From: Solilutibacter tolerans
GTDB taxonomy: Bacteria > Pseudomonadota > Gammaproteobacteria > Xanthomonadales > Xanthomonadaceae
NCBI RefSeq assembly: GCF_900155935.1
Contig: NZ_FTLW01000002.1
Location: forward strand, 576,893 to 640,892
Length of the DNA stretch: 64,000 nt
Direction of reading: 5' to 3'
Below are positions 46,961-57,116 of this stretch, in pieces. The position numbers and the translations under genes were made by a program. The notes under the pieces were generated by a model, which saw only the letters and a list, made by a program, of their open reading frames with translations, did not search any database and was not told where the DNA came from. Within the stretch, counting starts at the first letter, position 1; the number at the start of each line of letters is the position of its first letter.

Positions 46961-47489
46961 CGCGCTCGGGCTCGATGCGTGAAGCCAGCGTGCTGCGCAA
47001 CGCTTCGGCATCATCCTCATCCAGACACGGCACGCGAATCGATTCCAGCCGCGTGCCCGCAGTATGGATGACCAGCGTCGCCAGTTTGCGACTGCGTTCT
47101 AGCGGGCCGCGCTTTACGTCCAGATGCTGCACGCGGGTCGCCGGCACATGCGTCTCGCTCTGCCACATTCGCCCCTTGCGCACGGCGAAGCCTTCATCGT
47201 CCAGTTTCCAGCGGTAATACCCGTGACGACGTCCGCCGAGATATGCGCCATACAACGTGCCCAGCAATAAACCGGCGATGGGGCCGATCCAGATCGGGGT
47301 GTCGAGGAAGCCATGAGCCAACACGCCAAGGCCTGTGCCTGCGCCTGCACCGATCAAGCCCATCCACACCGCATGGCTCAAGCGAAACAAGCCGCGTCCA
47401 CGCGCCGGCAATGGCTGCCAAACATCGGGGTGGACGACGGATAGGGTGGTCGTCGGCGCGGATGGCGCAGGGGAAAAGCGGTCATTCAT
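46950..47489 (-). CDS. Small bacterial PH-domain membrane protein (YdbS type)
   Basis: 179 residues: N-terminal cytoplasmic tail, two membrane segments (MGLIGAGAGTGLGVLAHGF; WIGPIAGLLLGTLYGAYLG) and a bPH2 domain (WKLDDEGFAVRKGRMW, PATRVQHLDVKRGPLER). The length and order relative to the larger partner match the YdbS-YdbT pair. Translationally coupled to it. Role not established. Confidence 0.87.
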   Translation of the reverse strand: MNDRFSPAPSAPTTTLSVVHPDVWQPLPARGRGLFRLSHAVWMGLIGAGAGTGLGVLAHGFLDTPIWIGPIAGLLLGTLYGAYLGGRRHGYYRWKLDDEGFAVRKGRMWQSETHVPATRVQHLDVKRGPLERSRKLATLVIHTAGTRLESIRVPCLDEDDAEALRSTLASRIEPERDDD

Positions 47490-47560
47490 CGCGCAAGCCT
47501 AGCCGGTTTGAGGTCAGGACTGGCGTGCCATTTGTCACGTTGGTTTGTCGATGAGCTGGG

Positions 47561-48487
47561 TCAGTAGCAATCCGGCCAATAGGGATTCCCAAGTGCACTG
47601 CCTTCGGGCTGCTGCGACCAGCGCTTGTACGTCCACTGGTATTGCGCGGGCGAGCGGCGTACCAGCGACTCGATGCCGGCGTTCAGCGCGGTCGCCGACG
47701 CCAGTGCATCGGCGCTGGCGATGCCGGACGGCGCGGCTTCTACATGCAAAGTGAAACGTGGGCCATCGCCTTGGCGCTCGCACCACGCATACAAGACGTC
47801 TGCATGCGTGCGTTCGGCTAAGCGGCCGATCAGCGTCATGGTGGAGGCGGGCACGCCAAAAAAAGGTGCCCACACACCATCGCCCTGTTTGGGTTGCTGA
47901 TCAGGCAAGATGCCGACCACTCCGCCCGCTTGCAGACGTTTGAACAATTGGCGGATGCCGATGCCCTCCGCGCGGATCTGCTCTACGCGGCCCTCATCGC
48001 CCTGCGACCGACGTACCCGACGCAGGAACGCATCGACAACGGGCGACTCTGGCGGCGCATACAAAATGGCCAGCGGAGTTTTTTTCGCCAACCAACGATT
48101 GAGCAGCTCCCAATTGCCATGATGTGGCGCGGCGACGATCAAGCCGCGCCCGCTGGCCAGCGCGGCATCAAACAAGGCCACGCCCGGACCTTCGTCCAGC
48201 ATCGACAGGCTGTTGGCAGCCGGACGCGTCCAGATGCGCAAGGTCTCGAAGGTTTGCCGGCCCGTGCTTTTCAGTGCCGCTTCGTGCAGGGTCTGGCGCT
48301 CGTTTTCGGGCATGTCGGGGAAGGCGAGCGCAAGCCCGCGCATCGCTACCCGGCTCTCGCGGGCGTTGCGGCCCTGCCAGAAACCGGCCAGCAGATCCCC
48401 CAGCGCGTGCAGCGCTCGCCACGGCAGCAAGCCGGTCAGACGCGCAAACATGAACAGCAGAAAGGCGGATGTCGAACCTTGGGCCAT
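47561..48487 (-). CDS. Lipid A biosynthesis lauroyl/myristoyl acyltransferase (LpxL/HtrB family)
   Basis: 308 residues from ATG 48487. One N-terminal membrane segment, then the lysophospholipid-acyltransferase core with the H-x4-E motif HHGNWE (122-127) and ILPDQQPKQGDGVWAPFFG, typical of HtrB/LpxL/LpxM. Adds a secondary acyl chain to Kdo2-lipid IVA; which position or chain cannot be told. Together with the glycosyltransferases and PH proteins it forms an envelope block. Divergent from dtd by 79 bp. Confidence 0.92.
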   Translation of the reverse strand: MAQGSTSAFLLFMFARLTGLLPWRALHALGDLLAGFWQGRNARESRVAMRGLALAFPDMPENERQTLHEAALKSTGRQTFETLRIWTRPAANSLSMLDEGPGVALFDAALASGRGLIVAAPHHGNWELLNRWLAKKTPLAILYAPPESPVVDAFLRRVRRSQGDEGRVEQIRAEGIGIRQLFKRLQAGGVVGILPDQQPKQGDGVWAPFFGVPASTMTLIGRLAERTHADVLYAWCERQGDGPRFTLHVEAAPSGIASADALASATALNAGIESLVRRSPAQYQWTYKRWSQQPEGSALGNPYWPDCY

Positions 48488-48566
48488 CGGCGCAGTGTAA
48501 GCGGCGACATCGACATCGTCCCCTGGGGTGGGGATGATGCGGCTTCGTCCCTTTGCTCGAGCCCGC

Positions 48567-49007
48567 ATGCTTGCCTTGATCCAACGTGTCAGCCGCGCCC
48601 AAGTGGATGTCGAGGGTGAGACCGTCGGCCGCATCGGGCCGGGTCTTTTGGCCTTGGTCTGCGCCGAGCCCGGCGATGACGATGCCCGGGTGGTGCGGAT
48701 GGCCGAGAAACTTTTGGCCTACCGCGTGTTTGGCGATGACAACGGACGGATGAACCTGTCCCTGACCGACGTGGGTGGCCAATTGCTGCTGGTCAGCCAA
48801 TTCACCTTGGCCGCGGATACCGGCAGCGGCCTGCGTCCCAGCTTCAGTACGGCCGCCGCCCCGGCTGAAGCTGAACGGATTTATCAACAATTGGTCCTTG
48901 AATGCGCGAAACGGCATGCGCCAGGGGTGGAAACCGGTCGTTTTCGGGCCCATATGGAAGTCAGCCTGGTCAATGACGGCCCGGTAACCTTCCTGCTACG
49001 GACTTGA
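48567..49007 (+). CDS. dtd: D-aminoacyl-tRNA deacylase
   Basis: 146 residues. Hydrolyses D-aminoacyl-tRNA and Gly-tRNA(Ala). The DTD signature motifs are present: [13 protein letters not shown] and [15 protein letters not shown], the latter containing the Gly-cisPro active-site motif. ATG 48567 is chosen as the family start ([20 protein letters not shown]). It ends 25 bp before the rpoD -10 element, so rpoD has its own promoter. Confidence 0.97.
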   Translation: MLALIQRVSRAQVDVEGETVGRIGPGLLALVCAEPGDDDARVVRMAEKLLAYRVFGDDNGRMNLSLTDVGGQLLLVSQFTLAADTGSGLRPSFSTAAAPAEAERIYQQLVLECAKRHAPGVETGRFRAHMEVSLVNDGPVTFLLRT

Positions 49008-49031
49008 ACCCCCGGGCAGGCATCGAACGGG

Positions 49032-49037
49032 TATAAT
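49032..49037 (+). promoter_or_regulatory. Perfect -10 element of rpoD promoter
   Basis: TATAAT, 33 bp before the rpoD ATG. No -35 lies at 17 bp; TTGAAC is 22 bp upstream, too far. Transcription would start near 49044, giving a leader of about 27 nt with AGGTGG at 49057-49062 as ribosome site. Confidence 0.65.
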
Positions 49038-49070
49038 TAGGGGTTCACTTCCGCTCAGGTGGCAGCCCGC

Positions 49071-50942
<1,872 letters not shown>

Positions 50943-50960
50943 GCAGACGTTTCAAAAGAC

Positions 50961-50987
50961 AAAAGCCCCGCTTCGGCGGGGCTTTTT
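50961..50987 (+). terminator. Intrinsic terminator after rpoD
   Basis: Perfect stem AGCCCCGC-TTCG-GCGGGGCT with an A4 lead and T5 tail, 18 bp past the stop. Confidence 0.95.
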
Positions 50988-51040
50988 CGTGGGCGCAGCG
51001 CAGGCGTACACTCCAGCCAACATGACGCGGGGATGCGGCG

Positions 51041-51520
51041 ATGAAACGAATAATCGCGGGAATGCTGTTGATGTTGTGGCTGGCGGGATGTGCAAGCACC
51101 CCAGCGGACACGATCAATGCTAGCGGCATAAGCATTGACCACACGGTCATACCTGCGTCGGCAGAAGTCGGGGTGGCAGTGGCCGCCTACGCGGGGTTCG
51201 AGAACAGTGACGGCGATGACCGTCTGTTGGGTGTCGAATGCGTGTGCGCGACATCGATTGAACTGCATCGCGTGGTGAGCGATGGCGACAAGGTCAGCAT
51301 GACCAACTCCTTTCCGCTCACGTTGCCAGCGAAGGGGCGAGTCGAAGTGAGGCCGCCCGGGACGCCGCTGCACTTCATGTTGATCGGGACCAAGCGGGCA
51401 TTCGCGGTGGGCGAGCGCGTGCCGATGCGCCTGCGCTTCGAGCGTGCGGGTTCGGTGGAAGCCGTGTTCACCGTGGTTGGAAAAAGCCAAGACGGCTGGG
51501 ATGCCTGGACGCCGGATTGA
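51041..51520 (+). CDS. PCu(A)C-type copper chaperone-like lipoprotein
   Basis: 159 residues. Lipoprotein signal with lipobox LAGC (Cys near residue 17). The mature domain resembles periplasmic PCu(A)C copper chaperones: a His followed eleven residues later by Met (HRVVSDGDKVSM) and a downstream HFM, matching the H-x10-M ... H-x-M copper(I) motif, though the intervening spacing is 23 rather than about 21. Two extra cysteines (VECVCAT) precede it. Probably delivers Cu(I) in the periplasm. Single gene between rpoD and the tRNA. Confidence 0.82.
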   Translation: MKRIIAGMLLMLWLAGCASTPADTINASGISIDHTVIPASAEVGVAVAAYAGFENSDGDDRLLGVECVCATSIELHRVVSDGDKVSMTNSFPLTLPAKGRVEVRPPGTPLHFMLIGTKRAFAVGERVPMRLRFERAGSVEAVFTVVGKSQDGWDAWTPD

Positions 51521-51554
51521 GCGATTGGGATCGCGATAAGGTCGGCGCGCTCGT

Positions 51555-51560
51555 TACAAT
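51555..51560 (+). promoter_or_regulatory. Candidate -10 element of the tRNA gene
   Basis: TACAAT lies eight bases before the mature tRNA 5' end. No clear -35 hexamer is seen. Short leaders are usual for tRNA genes. Confidence 0.4.
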
Positions 51561-51568
51561 AATGATGC

Positions 51569-51644
51569 GGGCCTATAGCTCAATGGTTAGAGCAGAGGAC
51601 TCATAATCCTTTGGTTCCAGGTTCGAGTCCTGGTGGGCCCACCA
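51569..51644 (+). tRNA. tRNA-Ile2 (anticodon CAT, lysidine type)
   Basis: 76 nt folding into a full cloverleaf with encoded CCA: acceptor GGGCCTA/TGGGCCC, D arm with AGCTCAATGGTTAGAGCA, anticodon stem GAGGA/TCCTT with loop CTCATAA, T arm CCAGG-TTCGAGT-CCTGG. The anticodon CAT could mean Met or Ile2. Pairs C4-G69 and C5-G68 are those required by TilS and exclude elongator Met (U4-A69, A5-U68), so it should read AUA after lysidine modification. The 3' end is the presumed attachment site for the integrase 177 bp downstream. Confidence 0.93.
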
Positions 51645-51661
51645 TCTTCTAGTCCAGCCTC

Positions 51662-51728
51662 GTCCGCTGACGTCCAAGAAGAAACCAAAAATGGCTAAAT
51701 ATAAGGCGTCAGCTGTCCGCTGACGTCC
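51662..51728 (+). repeat. 14-bp direct repeats between tRNA and integrase
   Basis: GTCCGCTGACGTCC occurs exactly at 51662-51675 and 51715-51728, 39 bp apart. By position they are likely arm-type integrase sites or part of the attachment region. Confidence 0.6.
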
Positions 51729-51757
51729 GGCGTGGTCTGCTTGAATCCGGCAGAAAA

Positions 51758-51821
51758 GTGAGTCAGGCCGTGAGTCACGGACTCAGCCCGATGGGCGTTG
51801 ACTCACAATCGGCTGACTCAC
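51758..51821. repeat. Four-copy GTGAGTCA array upstream of integrase
   Basis: GTGAGTCA at 51758-51765 and 51770-51777, and its reverse complement TGACTCAC at 51799-51806 and 51814-51821, the last abutting the integrase ATG. Two direct plus two inverted copies in 64 bp suggest binding by the integrase, an excisionase or a repressor of integrase transcription. Confidence 0.65.
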
Positions 51822-53009
51822 ATGCTCACCGATACCAAGATCAGGACGCTCAAACCTCGGCAAAGCGCATACCGCGTTGCCGATGCCAACGGGTTGTGCA
51901 TCGAAGTGCGCCCGAGTGGTGCCAAGGCTTGGCGTTATCGCTACCGCTATGCCGGCAAGCCGAGCATCATCACAATCGCGGAGTACCCAGCAACGGGCTT
52001 GGCTGATGCGCGCGCCGAGCGAGATCGATTGCGTGCCTTGGTCAAGGGTGGGGGGAACCCCTCGGTCGCTGCGAAGATCCAGCGGGCAGCAAGGATTGAA
52101 CAGGCAGAGACAACCTTTGGAGTCATCGCAACAGAGTTCCTGGACAAGCGTGCGAAGGATGGGCTCAGTACTGGGTCAGTGAAGCGTGAGCGCCGCTTGA
52201 TCGAAAAGGACATGGCGGTCCTCAAGGACATTCCTATTCGCGACGTGACTGCGCCACTACTCCTCGCCTGTCTGCGCAAGCTTGAGAAGCGTGGTGTCGT
52301 CGAAACCGCACATCGAGCGCGGTCGTTTGCAGGGCGTGTCTTCAAATACGCCAATGCGACAGGGCGGCCGTGTGGGAACCCGGCCGTGGACCTCATAGGC
52401 GCGCTTGAGCAGCCACAGACCAAGCACCTCGCCAGCGTTACGGATCCGGAGAAAATCGGTGATCTGCTCCGTGCCATGCATTCCTACCAGGGATCGCTCG
52501 TAACGGTGGCGGCACTGAAGCTGGCCCCCATGGTTTTCGTGCGCCCGGGGGAGCTTCGTAAGGCGCGCTGGCAAGACATCGACCTGAAGACGGCGGAATG
52601 GCGATTCACGACATGCAAGACTGGAACGCCGCATATCGTGCCGTTGCCGACTCAGGCGATCGAGATCCTCAAGGAGCTGCGGCCAGTAACAGCTGGAAGT
52701 GAGTTCGTCTTTCCTGGGATCAGGAGCGCGAAACGGCCGATGAGTGAAAACACCGTCAATGCTGCATTGCGTTATCTGGGCTGCGACGGCGACACCATCA
52801 CGGGCCATGGATTTCGAGCGATGGCGCGTACGGTACTTGATGAGGTGCTGGGCTTTCGGCCCGACTTCATTGAGCATCAACTCGCGCATGCCGTAAAGGA
52901 TCCTCTGGGGCGGGCCTATAACCGAACTGCTCACCTGCCGCAGCGTAAGAAAATGATGCAGGCGTGGGCTGACTACTTGGATGGCTTGAGGTTGAAGTCA
53001 GGTCGCTAG
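51822..53009 (+). CDS. P4-type tyrosine recombinase/integrase
   Basis: 395 residues from ATG 51822 (a TTG at 51798 is in frame). The N-terminal DUF4102-like arm-binding domain reads LTDTKIRTLKPRQSAYRVAD, then a SAM-like core-binding domain (ATEFLDKRAKDGL) and the catalytic domain with Arg (VRPGELRKARW, near 241), HGFR, the second His segment (IEHQLAHAVKDPLGRAYNR) and the nucleophilic Tyr in that last motif. Integrates at tRNA 3' ends; the tRNA-Ile2 gene lies directly upstream. No excisionase gene is seen next to it. The 290 bp that follow contain no convincing gene. Confidence 0.94.
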   Translation: MLTDTKIRTLKPRQSAYRVADANGLCIEVRPSGAKAWRYRYRYAGKPSIITIAEYPATGLADARAERDRLRALVKGGGNPSVAAKIQRAARIEQAETTFGVIATEFLDKRAKDGLSTGSVKRERRLIEKDMAVLKDIPIRDVTAPLLLACLRKLEKRGVVETAHRARSFAGRVFKYANATGRPCGNPAVDLIGALEQPQTKHLASVTDPEKIGDLLRAMHSYQGSLVTVAALKLAPMVFVRPGELRKARWQDIDLKTAEWRFTTCKTGTPHIVPLPTQAIEILKELRPVTAGSEFVFPGIRSAKRPMSENTVNAALRYLGCDGDTITGHGFRAMARTVLDEVLGFRPDFIEHQLAHAVKDPLGRAYNRTAHLPQRKKMMQAWADYLDGLRLKSGR

Positions 53010-53299
53010 CGAAGAAGTTCCGAAAATTGTCGAACGGCGAGTAACGACCCAAAGCCGTCATAACAACCTCAGTTCGATCAAGGCATCAGCCGCACATGAG
53101 CACCACGTTGATGCGCGGTGTGACAAAGTATTTGGCAGGTTCAAAAGGGCCTACGGATGTCTCGCCCCGGCTGCCGCTCGCTGATTCGAGCAGGAAATCG
53201 AGGGCTACTGATACCATCCCAGCGAGTGAGTTCTGGCTGGGGGCGAGATGCACAAACATGATCCGGTTCGACTGAGCTGATTGGGTCAAGGCCGAGTTG

Positions 53300-53602
53300 T
53301 CATGCAGGCAGTTTGGCTGCAAGAAGTTCGACCTTCTCGATATTGGGCGGAGAACTGAGCAAGGTCGCTGCGTTTGCCATCAAGGCCGCGGCGATCTGGC
53401 CGTTCAGATGCGCCTGGCGACCTGCCTCATCGGCAAAGGCATCGAACACACCAAACGTCGAAGGGCCAAACTTCAATGCGAACCAGGCCGTGGTGCCGGA
53501 CTCGGCGTTGGCGAGCGGCAGTGCGCTGGCCAGGAAGTCGGCAAGCGCAGCTTCCTGGCCGGGTTTAGCTTCGAGGCGAACAAACAGGGCGAGCTTGGTC
53601 AT
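53300..53602 (-). CDS. ABM-domain monooxygenase (YgiN-like)
   Basis: 100 residues from ATG 53602 (AAAGGA upstream). Antibiotic-biosynthesis monooxygenase fold: KLALFVRLEAKPGQEAALAD start, AWFALKFGPSTFGVFDAFAD middle and a helix QAHLNGQIAAALMANAATLL. Such dimeric proteins oxidise quinol- or polyketide-like compounds without cofactor, or simply bind quinones. Divergent from the GlxA-type regulator by 117 bp, which is the likely controller. Confidence 0.88.
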   Translation of the reverse strand: MTKLALFVRLEAKPGQEAALADFLASALPLANAESGTTAWFALKFGPSTFGVFDAFADEAGRQAHLNGQIAAALMANAATLLSSPPNIEKVELLAAKLPA

Positions 53603-53686
53603 GCTGTATTCCTTTGGGTAAATGGAAAAGTGGGTAAAGGGATCGACGAGACTGCAGTCTGAGTCTTCATGACAGACATCTCTATT

Positions 53687-53719
53687 GGCAATAATGACAA
53701 CATTGATATCATTGCTGCC
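53687..53719. promoter_or_regulatory. Imperfect inverted repeat before the GlxA-type regulator
   Basis: GGCAATAATGA (53687-53697) and TCATTGCTGCC (53709-53719) match at 9 of 11 pairs, centred on an AT-rich core, and end on the base before ATG 53720. It is well placed for autoregulation and control of the divergent ABM gene. Confidence 0.55.
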
Positions 53720-54682
53720 ATGAAACTCCACCTCCTTGTTTGTGATGGCGTGTTTGATCTGGGGCTTGCGGCGTTCACTGACACAGTGGGCTTAGCCAAT
53801 GCGATGGCGGGCTCGCTGCCACAGGCTCCCGCGCACATAGAGCTCACGCTGGTGGGCGTGCGGCGTCGCATCCGAACTGCGCAAGGCTTGACGGTCCCCG
53901 TGGTCACTGCGCATGGTGTGCCCGAACCAGACGTCGTGCTCGTGCCGGCGTTTGGCGACAAGATGCCTGACACGCTCTCGGCTCGACTCACACGCCCCGA
54001 TGTGCCCGACGCGGTCGCGGCGCTACAGCAGTGGTGCACCGCTGGCGCGCACCTTGGTGCCGCTTGCTCCGGTAGTTTCTTGCTTGCAGAGAGTGGCCTG
54101 CTTGATGGGCATCGTGCGACGACGTCATGGTGGCTGGGGCCGATGTTTCGGCAGCGCTATCCGAACGTCACGCTGGACGAGTCACGCATGATCGTGAACT
54201 CGACACGCTTCACCACCGCGGGTGCCGCTTTGGCCCACGTCGACTTGGCCTTGCGCATCATCCGAGGGCGCAGTCCGGCGCTGGCGGCCCTGGTGGCACG
54301 CTATCTGCTGGTCGAGACACGCAGTTCGCAAGCCGAGTTCGTGATTCCCGACCACCTTGCGCATGCCGACCCGATGGTGGAGCGCTTCGAGTGCTGGGCC
54401 AGACGTCGGCTCGCGAAGGGGTTCTCGCTGGCCGAGGCGGCCAGCGCCGCGGGCACAAGCGAACGCACCTTGGCGCGGCGGCTGCAAAGCGTTTTGGGAA
54501 AGACACCGCTGTCGTATTTCCAGGACCTGCGCGTGGAGCATGCCGTCCATCTCTTGCGCACCGGGAACGCCAGCGTCGACCAAGTCGCCGCACAGGTCGG
54601 GTACTCGGATGGGGTGACCCTGCGGGCCCTGTTGCGTCGCAAGCTGGGCCGGGGTGTCAGGGAGTTGCGACGCGGTGGATGA
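53720..54682 (+). CDS. GlxA-family transcriptional regulator (DJ-1/PfpI plus AraC domain)
   Basis: 320 residues. The N-terminal DJ-1/PfpI-like domain includes KLHLLVCDGVFDLGLAAF and the nucleophile elbow GAACSGSFLLAESG, which keeps a Cys. The C-terminal AraC/XylS domain has two helix-turn-helix units (LAEAASAAGTSERTLARRLQ; VDQVAAQVGYSDGVTLRALL). ATG 53720 is preferred because an inverted repeat fills the bases between the alternative ATG at 53669 and this one. Likely regulates the neighbouring monooxygenase and reductase genes; effector unknown. Confidence 0.9.
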   Translation: MKLHLLVCDGVFDLGLAAFTDTVGLANAMAGSLPQAPAHIELTLVGVRRRIRTAQGLTVPVVTAHGVPEPDVVLVPAFGDKMPDTLSARLTRPDVPDAVAALQQWCTAGAHLGAACSGSFLLAESGLLDGHRATTSWWLGPMFRQRYPNVTLDESRMIVNSTRFTTAGAALAHVDLALRIIRGRSPALAALVARYLLVETRSSQAEFVIPDHLAHADPMVERFECWARRRLAKGFSLAEAASAAGTSERTLARRLQSVLGKTPLSYFQDLRVEHAVHLLRTGNASVDQVAAQVGYSDGVTLRALLRRKLGRGVRELRRGG

Positions 54683-54787
54683 CCAAAGGCGCTTGGTGCA
54701 TGTACGGCTGGAGACCGCCGCGAAACTGTCGGAAGCAAAGGCTTATCAATTGCCCTACTCAAGGCCAAGGCAGGCAAAGAAGAGGCC

Positions 54788-55027
54788 TTGAAAGAAGAAT
54801 TGCTGAAGCTGATAGAGCCGACCCGCGCAGAGCCGGGCAATCTCGATTATGTGTTGTTCGAGCAGCGTGACGAGCAGGGCACTTTCTACATGCGCGAGGC
54901 TTTCAGGGATCAGGCGGCGCTGGATGCGCATATTTCGATGCCTTACTTTAAGCGCTTTGCCGCCACGGCAGATGATCTGCTGCAAGAGCCGTTGCAATCG
55001 ATATTCCTTGAACAGGTATCGGCCTGA
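54788..55027 (+). CDS. ABM-domain monooxygenase, possibly start-less remnant
   Basis: Only a TTG at 54788 offers a standard start, giving 79 residues. The family-like sequence begins earlier: 54746-54787 reads SIALLKAKAGKEEA in the same frame, as in normal ABM proteins, but the codon before it is TTA where ATG would be expected. No ATG or GTG precedes it back to the stop at 54680. The body (NLDYVLFEQRDEQGTFYMRE, ALDAHISMPYFKRFAATADD) looks intact. It may be a pseudogene, start from ATT (AAAGG lies seven bases before it) or from TTG as a truncated protein. Confidence 0.6.
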   Translation: MKEELLKLIEPTRAEPGNLDYVLFEQRDEQGTFYMREAFRDQAALDAHISMPYFKRFAATADDLLQEPLQSIFLEQVSA

Positions 55028-55082
55028 TCATTCAGCCTGTTGAGCCGCACCACCTCGGCCGGGTGTGGACGCGGCCGGCGGA

Positions 55083-56066
55083 TCAATTTGCTCCAGGACG
55101 CGCCTTTACTCCGAATTGCGCAACGATGTGAGTGCCCAGCTCCTCAATGACATCCGCCGCAGGGCGCTTTCCGTACTTGAGATTGAGGATGACGTGGTCC
55201 ACGCCGATTTCCCCAAGCGACTCCAGCAAAGACCGGAGGTGGTCGCGTCCGAGCCTGTAGCCCAAGTGAATTGGAGCGGGCGGCGTGGACGGGTTCTCAC
55301 TGAGGTCGATGTAAAGCGACTGAGTGAAGGGCTTATAGACGGAGCCACATTGCTTCATGACCTCCATCCGCCAATCTTCCACAATCAGTCGCTGTATATT
55401 CGGCGCGCGTGGATAGTTGATCCATCCGGCGCTTTCGCGCGCGATCCAATCCAGTGACTGGCGGCTATGTCCGGTCACGAGCATCGGAATCACTTGGGTT
55501 GTGGGTTTGGGAATGAGGTCTGCGCCGCGCAGCTCACCACCGCTCCAGCGGATGGGTTCGAAGCTGGTGCTGTAGGCTCGGCGAATCACTTCGTAGTGCT
55601 CTCGAAAGACTTCTCCGCGTCTTTCGGGATCGACGTCAAAGGCTGAAAACTCCACTGGGCGATCGCCGGAGGCTACGCCCAGAATCAAGCGACCTGCGCT
55701 CAACTGATCAACGCTGGCTGACGCCTTGGCCGTGTGCAGAGGATGGTGTAAAGGGATGGCAATGGATGCGCTGCCAAGCGCTATCTCTGACGTATGAGCC
55801 GCCATATAGCCCATGTATACCCAGGGATCGAAGGCTTGGCCGACATCGCCGAAATTAGGGTCCCGAAGAGGCACGTCGCGAAACCAGAGCGCGGAGAAGC
55901 CCAGCTCCTCTGCTCGTTTGACCAATGCGACCTGGTTGAGCATGCTCGGAATGTCCCCACCGAAGGCCTCCAAAGGGAAGAACAATCCCAGGCTCAAATG
56001 ACCCGGAGTGAAGGTTCGGCTGAACCCTCGATGCTGCTGATAAGGAATCGTGCTCGGCAGATACAT
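55083..56066 (-). CDS. Luciferase-like (LLM class) flavin oxidoreductase
   Basis: 327 residues from ATG 56066 (GAGGAGG ribosome site, the best in the island). Luciferase-like TIM-barrel, with LSLGLFFPLEAFGGDIPSM, FSALWFRDVPLRDPNFGD, RLILGVASGDRPVEFSAF and PMLVTGHSRQSLDWIARESA typical of the FMN/F420 group. Oxidises an unknown substrate with reduced flavin. First gene of the minus-strand run whose other members are a quinone oxidoreductase and an Old Yellow Enzyme (28- and 32-bp gaps). Confidence 0.9.
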   Translation of the reverse strand: MYLPSTIPYQQHRGFSRTFTPGHLSLGLFFPLEAFGGDIPSMLNQVALVKRAEELGFSALWFRDVPLRDPNFGDVGQAFDPWVYMGYMAAHTSEIALGSASIAIPLHHPLHTAKASASVDQLSAGRLILGVASGDRPVEFSAFDVDPERRGEVFREHYEVIRRAYSTSFEPIRWSGGELRGADLIPKPTTQVIPMLVTGHSRQSLDWIARESAGWINYPRAPNIQRLIVEDWRMEVMKQCGSVYKPFTQSLYIDLSENPSTPPAPIHLGYRLGRDHLRSLLESLGEIGVDHVILNLKYGKRPAADVIEELGTHIVAQFGVKARPGAN

Positions 56067-56094
56067 TTTAATCCTCCTCAATGGGAGAAACCGA

Positions 56095-57084
56095 TCAGAC
56101 AGTAACTACGATCTTGCCGATCTGCTGATTGGCCTCAAGGAAACGGTGGGCTTCCTGGATGTCGCTAAGGGCAAATGTCTTGGCGATGATCGGGCGCAGT
56201 GCACCAGACTTCAGTCCTTGGAGAATAAAAGCCTTGGCGCGCTCCAGGGCTTCTGGGTCGGCCACGATTTCTGCATAGAGATAGCCCTTCAGGGTTAGGC
56301 TTTTGGCCAGCACGGTAAACAGCGGGAAAGGCGTTGGCTCTGGGCTGAGTGCACCGTACTCCAACAAAATACCTCCACGGGCCATGCTTTGCGTTAGGGG
56401 CTCGAAGGAGGGGCCGCCAACTGGGTCGAATACAACACGAGCACCTTGCCCGGCAGTGATGGCCATCACTCGCTCTACGATGTCCTCTTCGTCGCTCACG
56501 ATTACATGCGCCGCACCGGCATCCAGCAGGGCCTGTTTTTTCGCGCGGGTTCGTGTGATCGCAATCGATGTGGCACCGACCATGCGAGCTATTTGGAAGG
56601 CTGCCAGACCGACACTGCTTGATGCTGCAGTGATCATCACAAAGTCACCTTGTTTCAACGTTGCTTGATCGATTAGCGCCCCCCAGGCGGTGACGTACTG
56701 CATCCAGGACGCAGCAGCCTCTTCGAAGGACAGGCCCTCAGGGCTCTTTACCACCAGATGAGCCGGTACATTGGCCAGCTCGCCGTAGGTGCCCCAGCGA
56801 GCGATATCCAATGGAGGGATTAGAGCGACGGCATCGCCAACCTTTGTCTTGATTACGTCGCTACCGACTGCGACCACGATGCCAGCGGCCTCATAGCCCA
56901 AGCGGCTCGGGAACTCGGCCTCCTGTAGATACGCATGGTTGCGAAACATAACTTCGGCACGGTTCAGGCCAATAGCTTTGACGCAAATCTGCACCTCGGT
57001 TGCTGCCGGTGCCGGTACGTCCAGATCTTCCAGCTTCAGAACGCTGGCGTCACCGTATTCATGAATTCTGACAATGCGTGCCAT
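56095..57084 (-). CDS. Quinone oxidoreductase-like medium-chain reductase
   Basis: 329-residue MDR-family NADPH oxidoreductase: ARIVRIHEYGDASVLKLED start, YEAAGIVVAVGSDV in the GroES-like half, and ITAASSSVGLAAFQIARMVGA as the cofactor-binding motif. No structural zinc cysteine cluster is present, so it belongs to the quinone oxidoreductase type. GAGGT ribosome site. Co-transcribed with the Old Yellow Enzyme upstream and LLM oxidoreductase downstream; together they suit reduction of quinones or unsaturated carbonyls. Confidence 0.92.
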   Translation of the reverse strand: MARIVRIHEYGDASVLKLEDLDVPAPAATEVQICVKAIGLNRAEVMFRNHAYLQEAEFPSRLGYEAAGIVVAVGSDVIKTKVGDAVALIPPLDIARWGTYGELANVPAHLVVKSPEGLSFEEAAASWMQYVTAWGALIDQATLKQGDFVMITAASSSVGLAAFQIARMVGATSIAITRTRAKKQALLDAGAAHVIVSDEEDIVERVMAITAGQGARVVFDPVGGPSFEPLTQSMARGGILLEYGALSPEPTPFPLFTVLAKSLTLKGYLYAEIVADPEALERAKAFILQGLKSGALRPIIAKTFALSDIQEAHRFLEANQQIGKIVVTV

Positions 57085-57116
57085 TACCGATACCTCGCTT
57101 TTGAATGGGCTTTGAT

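Noticed and set aside
53086..53322. 78-residue minus-strand frame after the integrase
   Set aside because: No ribosome site, no family resemblance, overlaps the ABM gene end; likely spurious.
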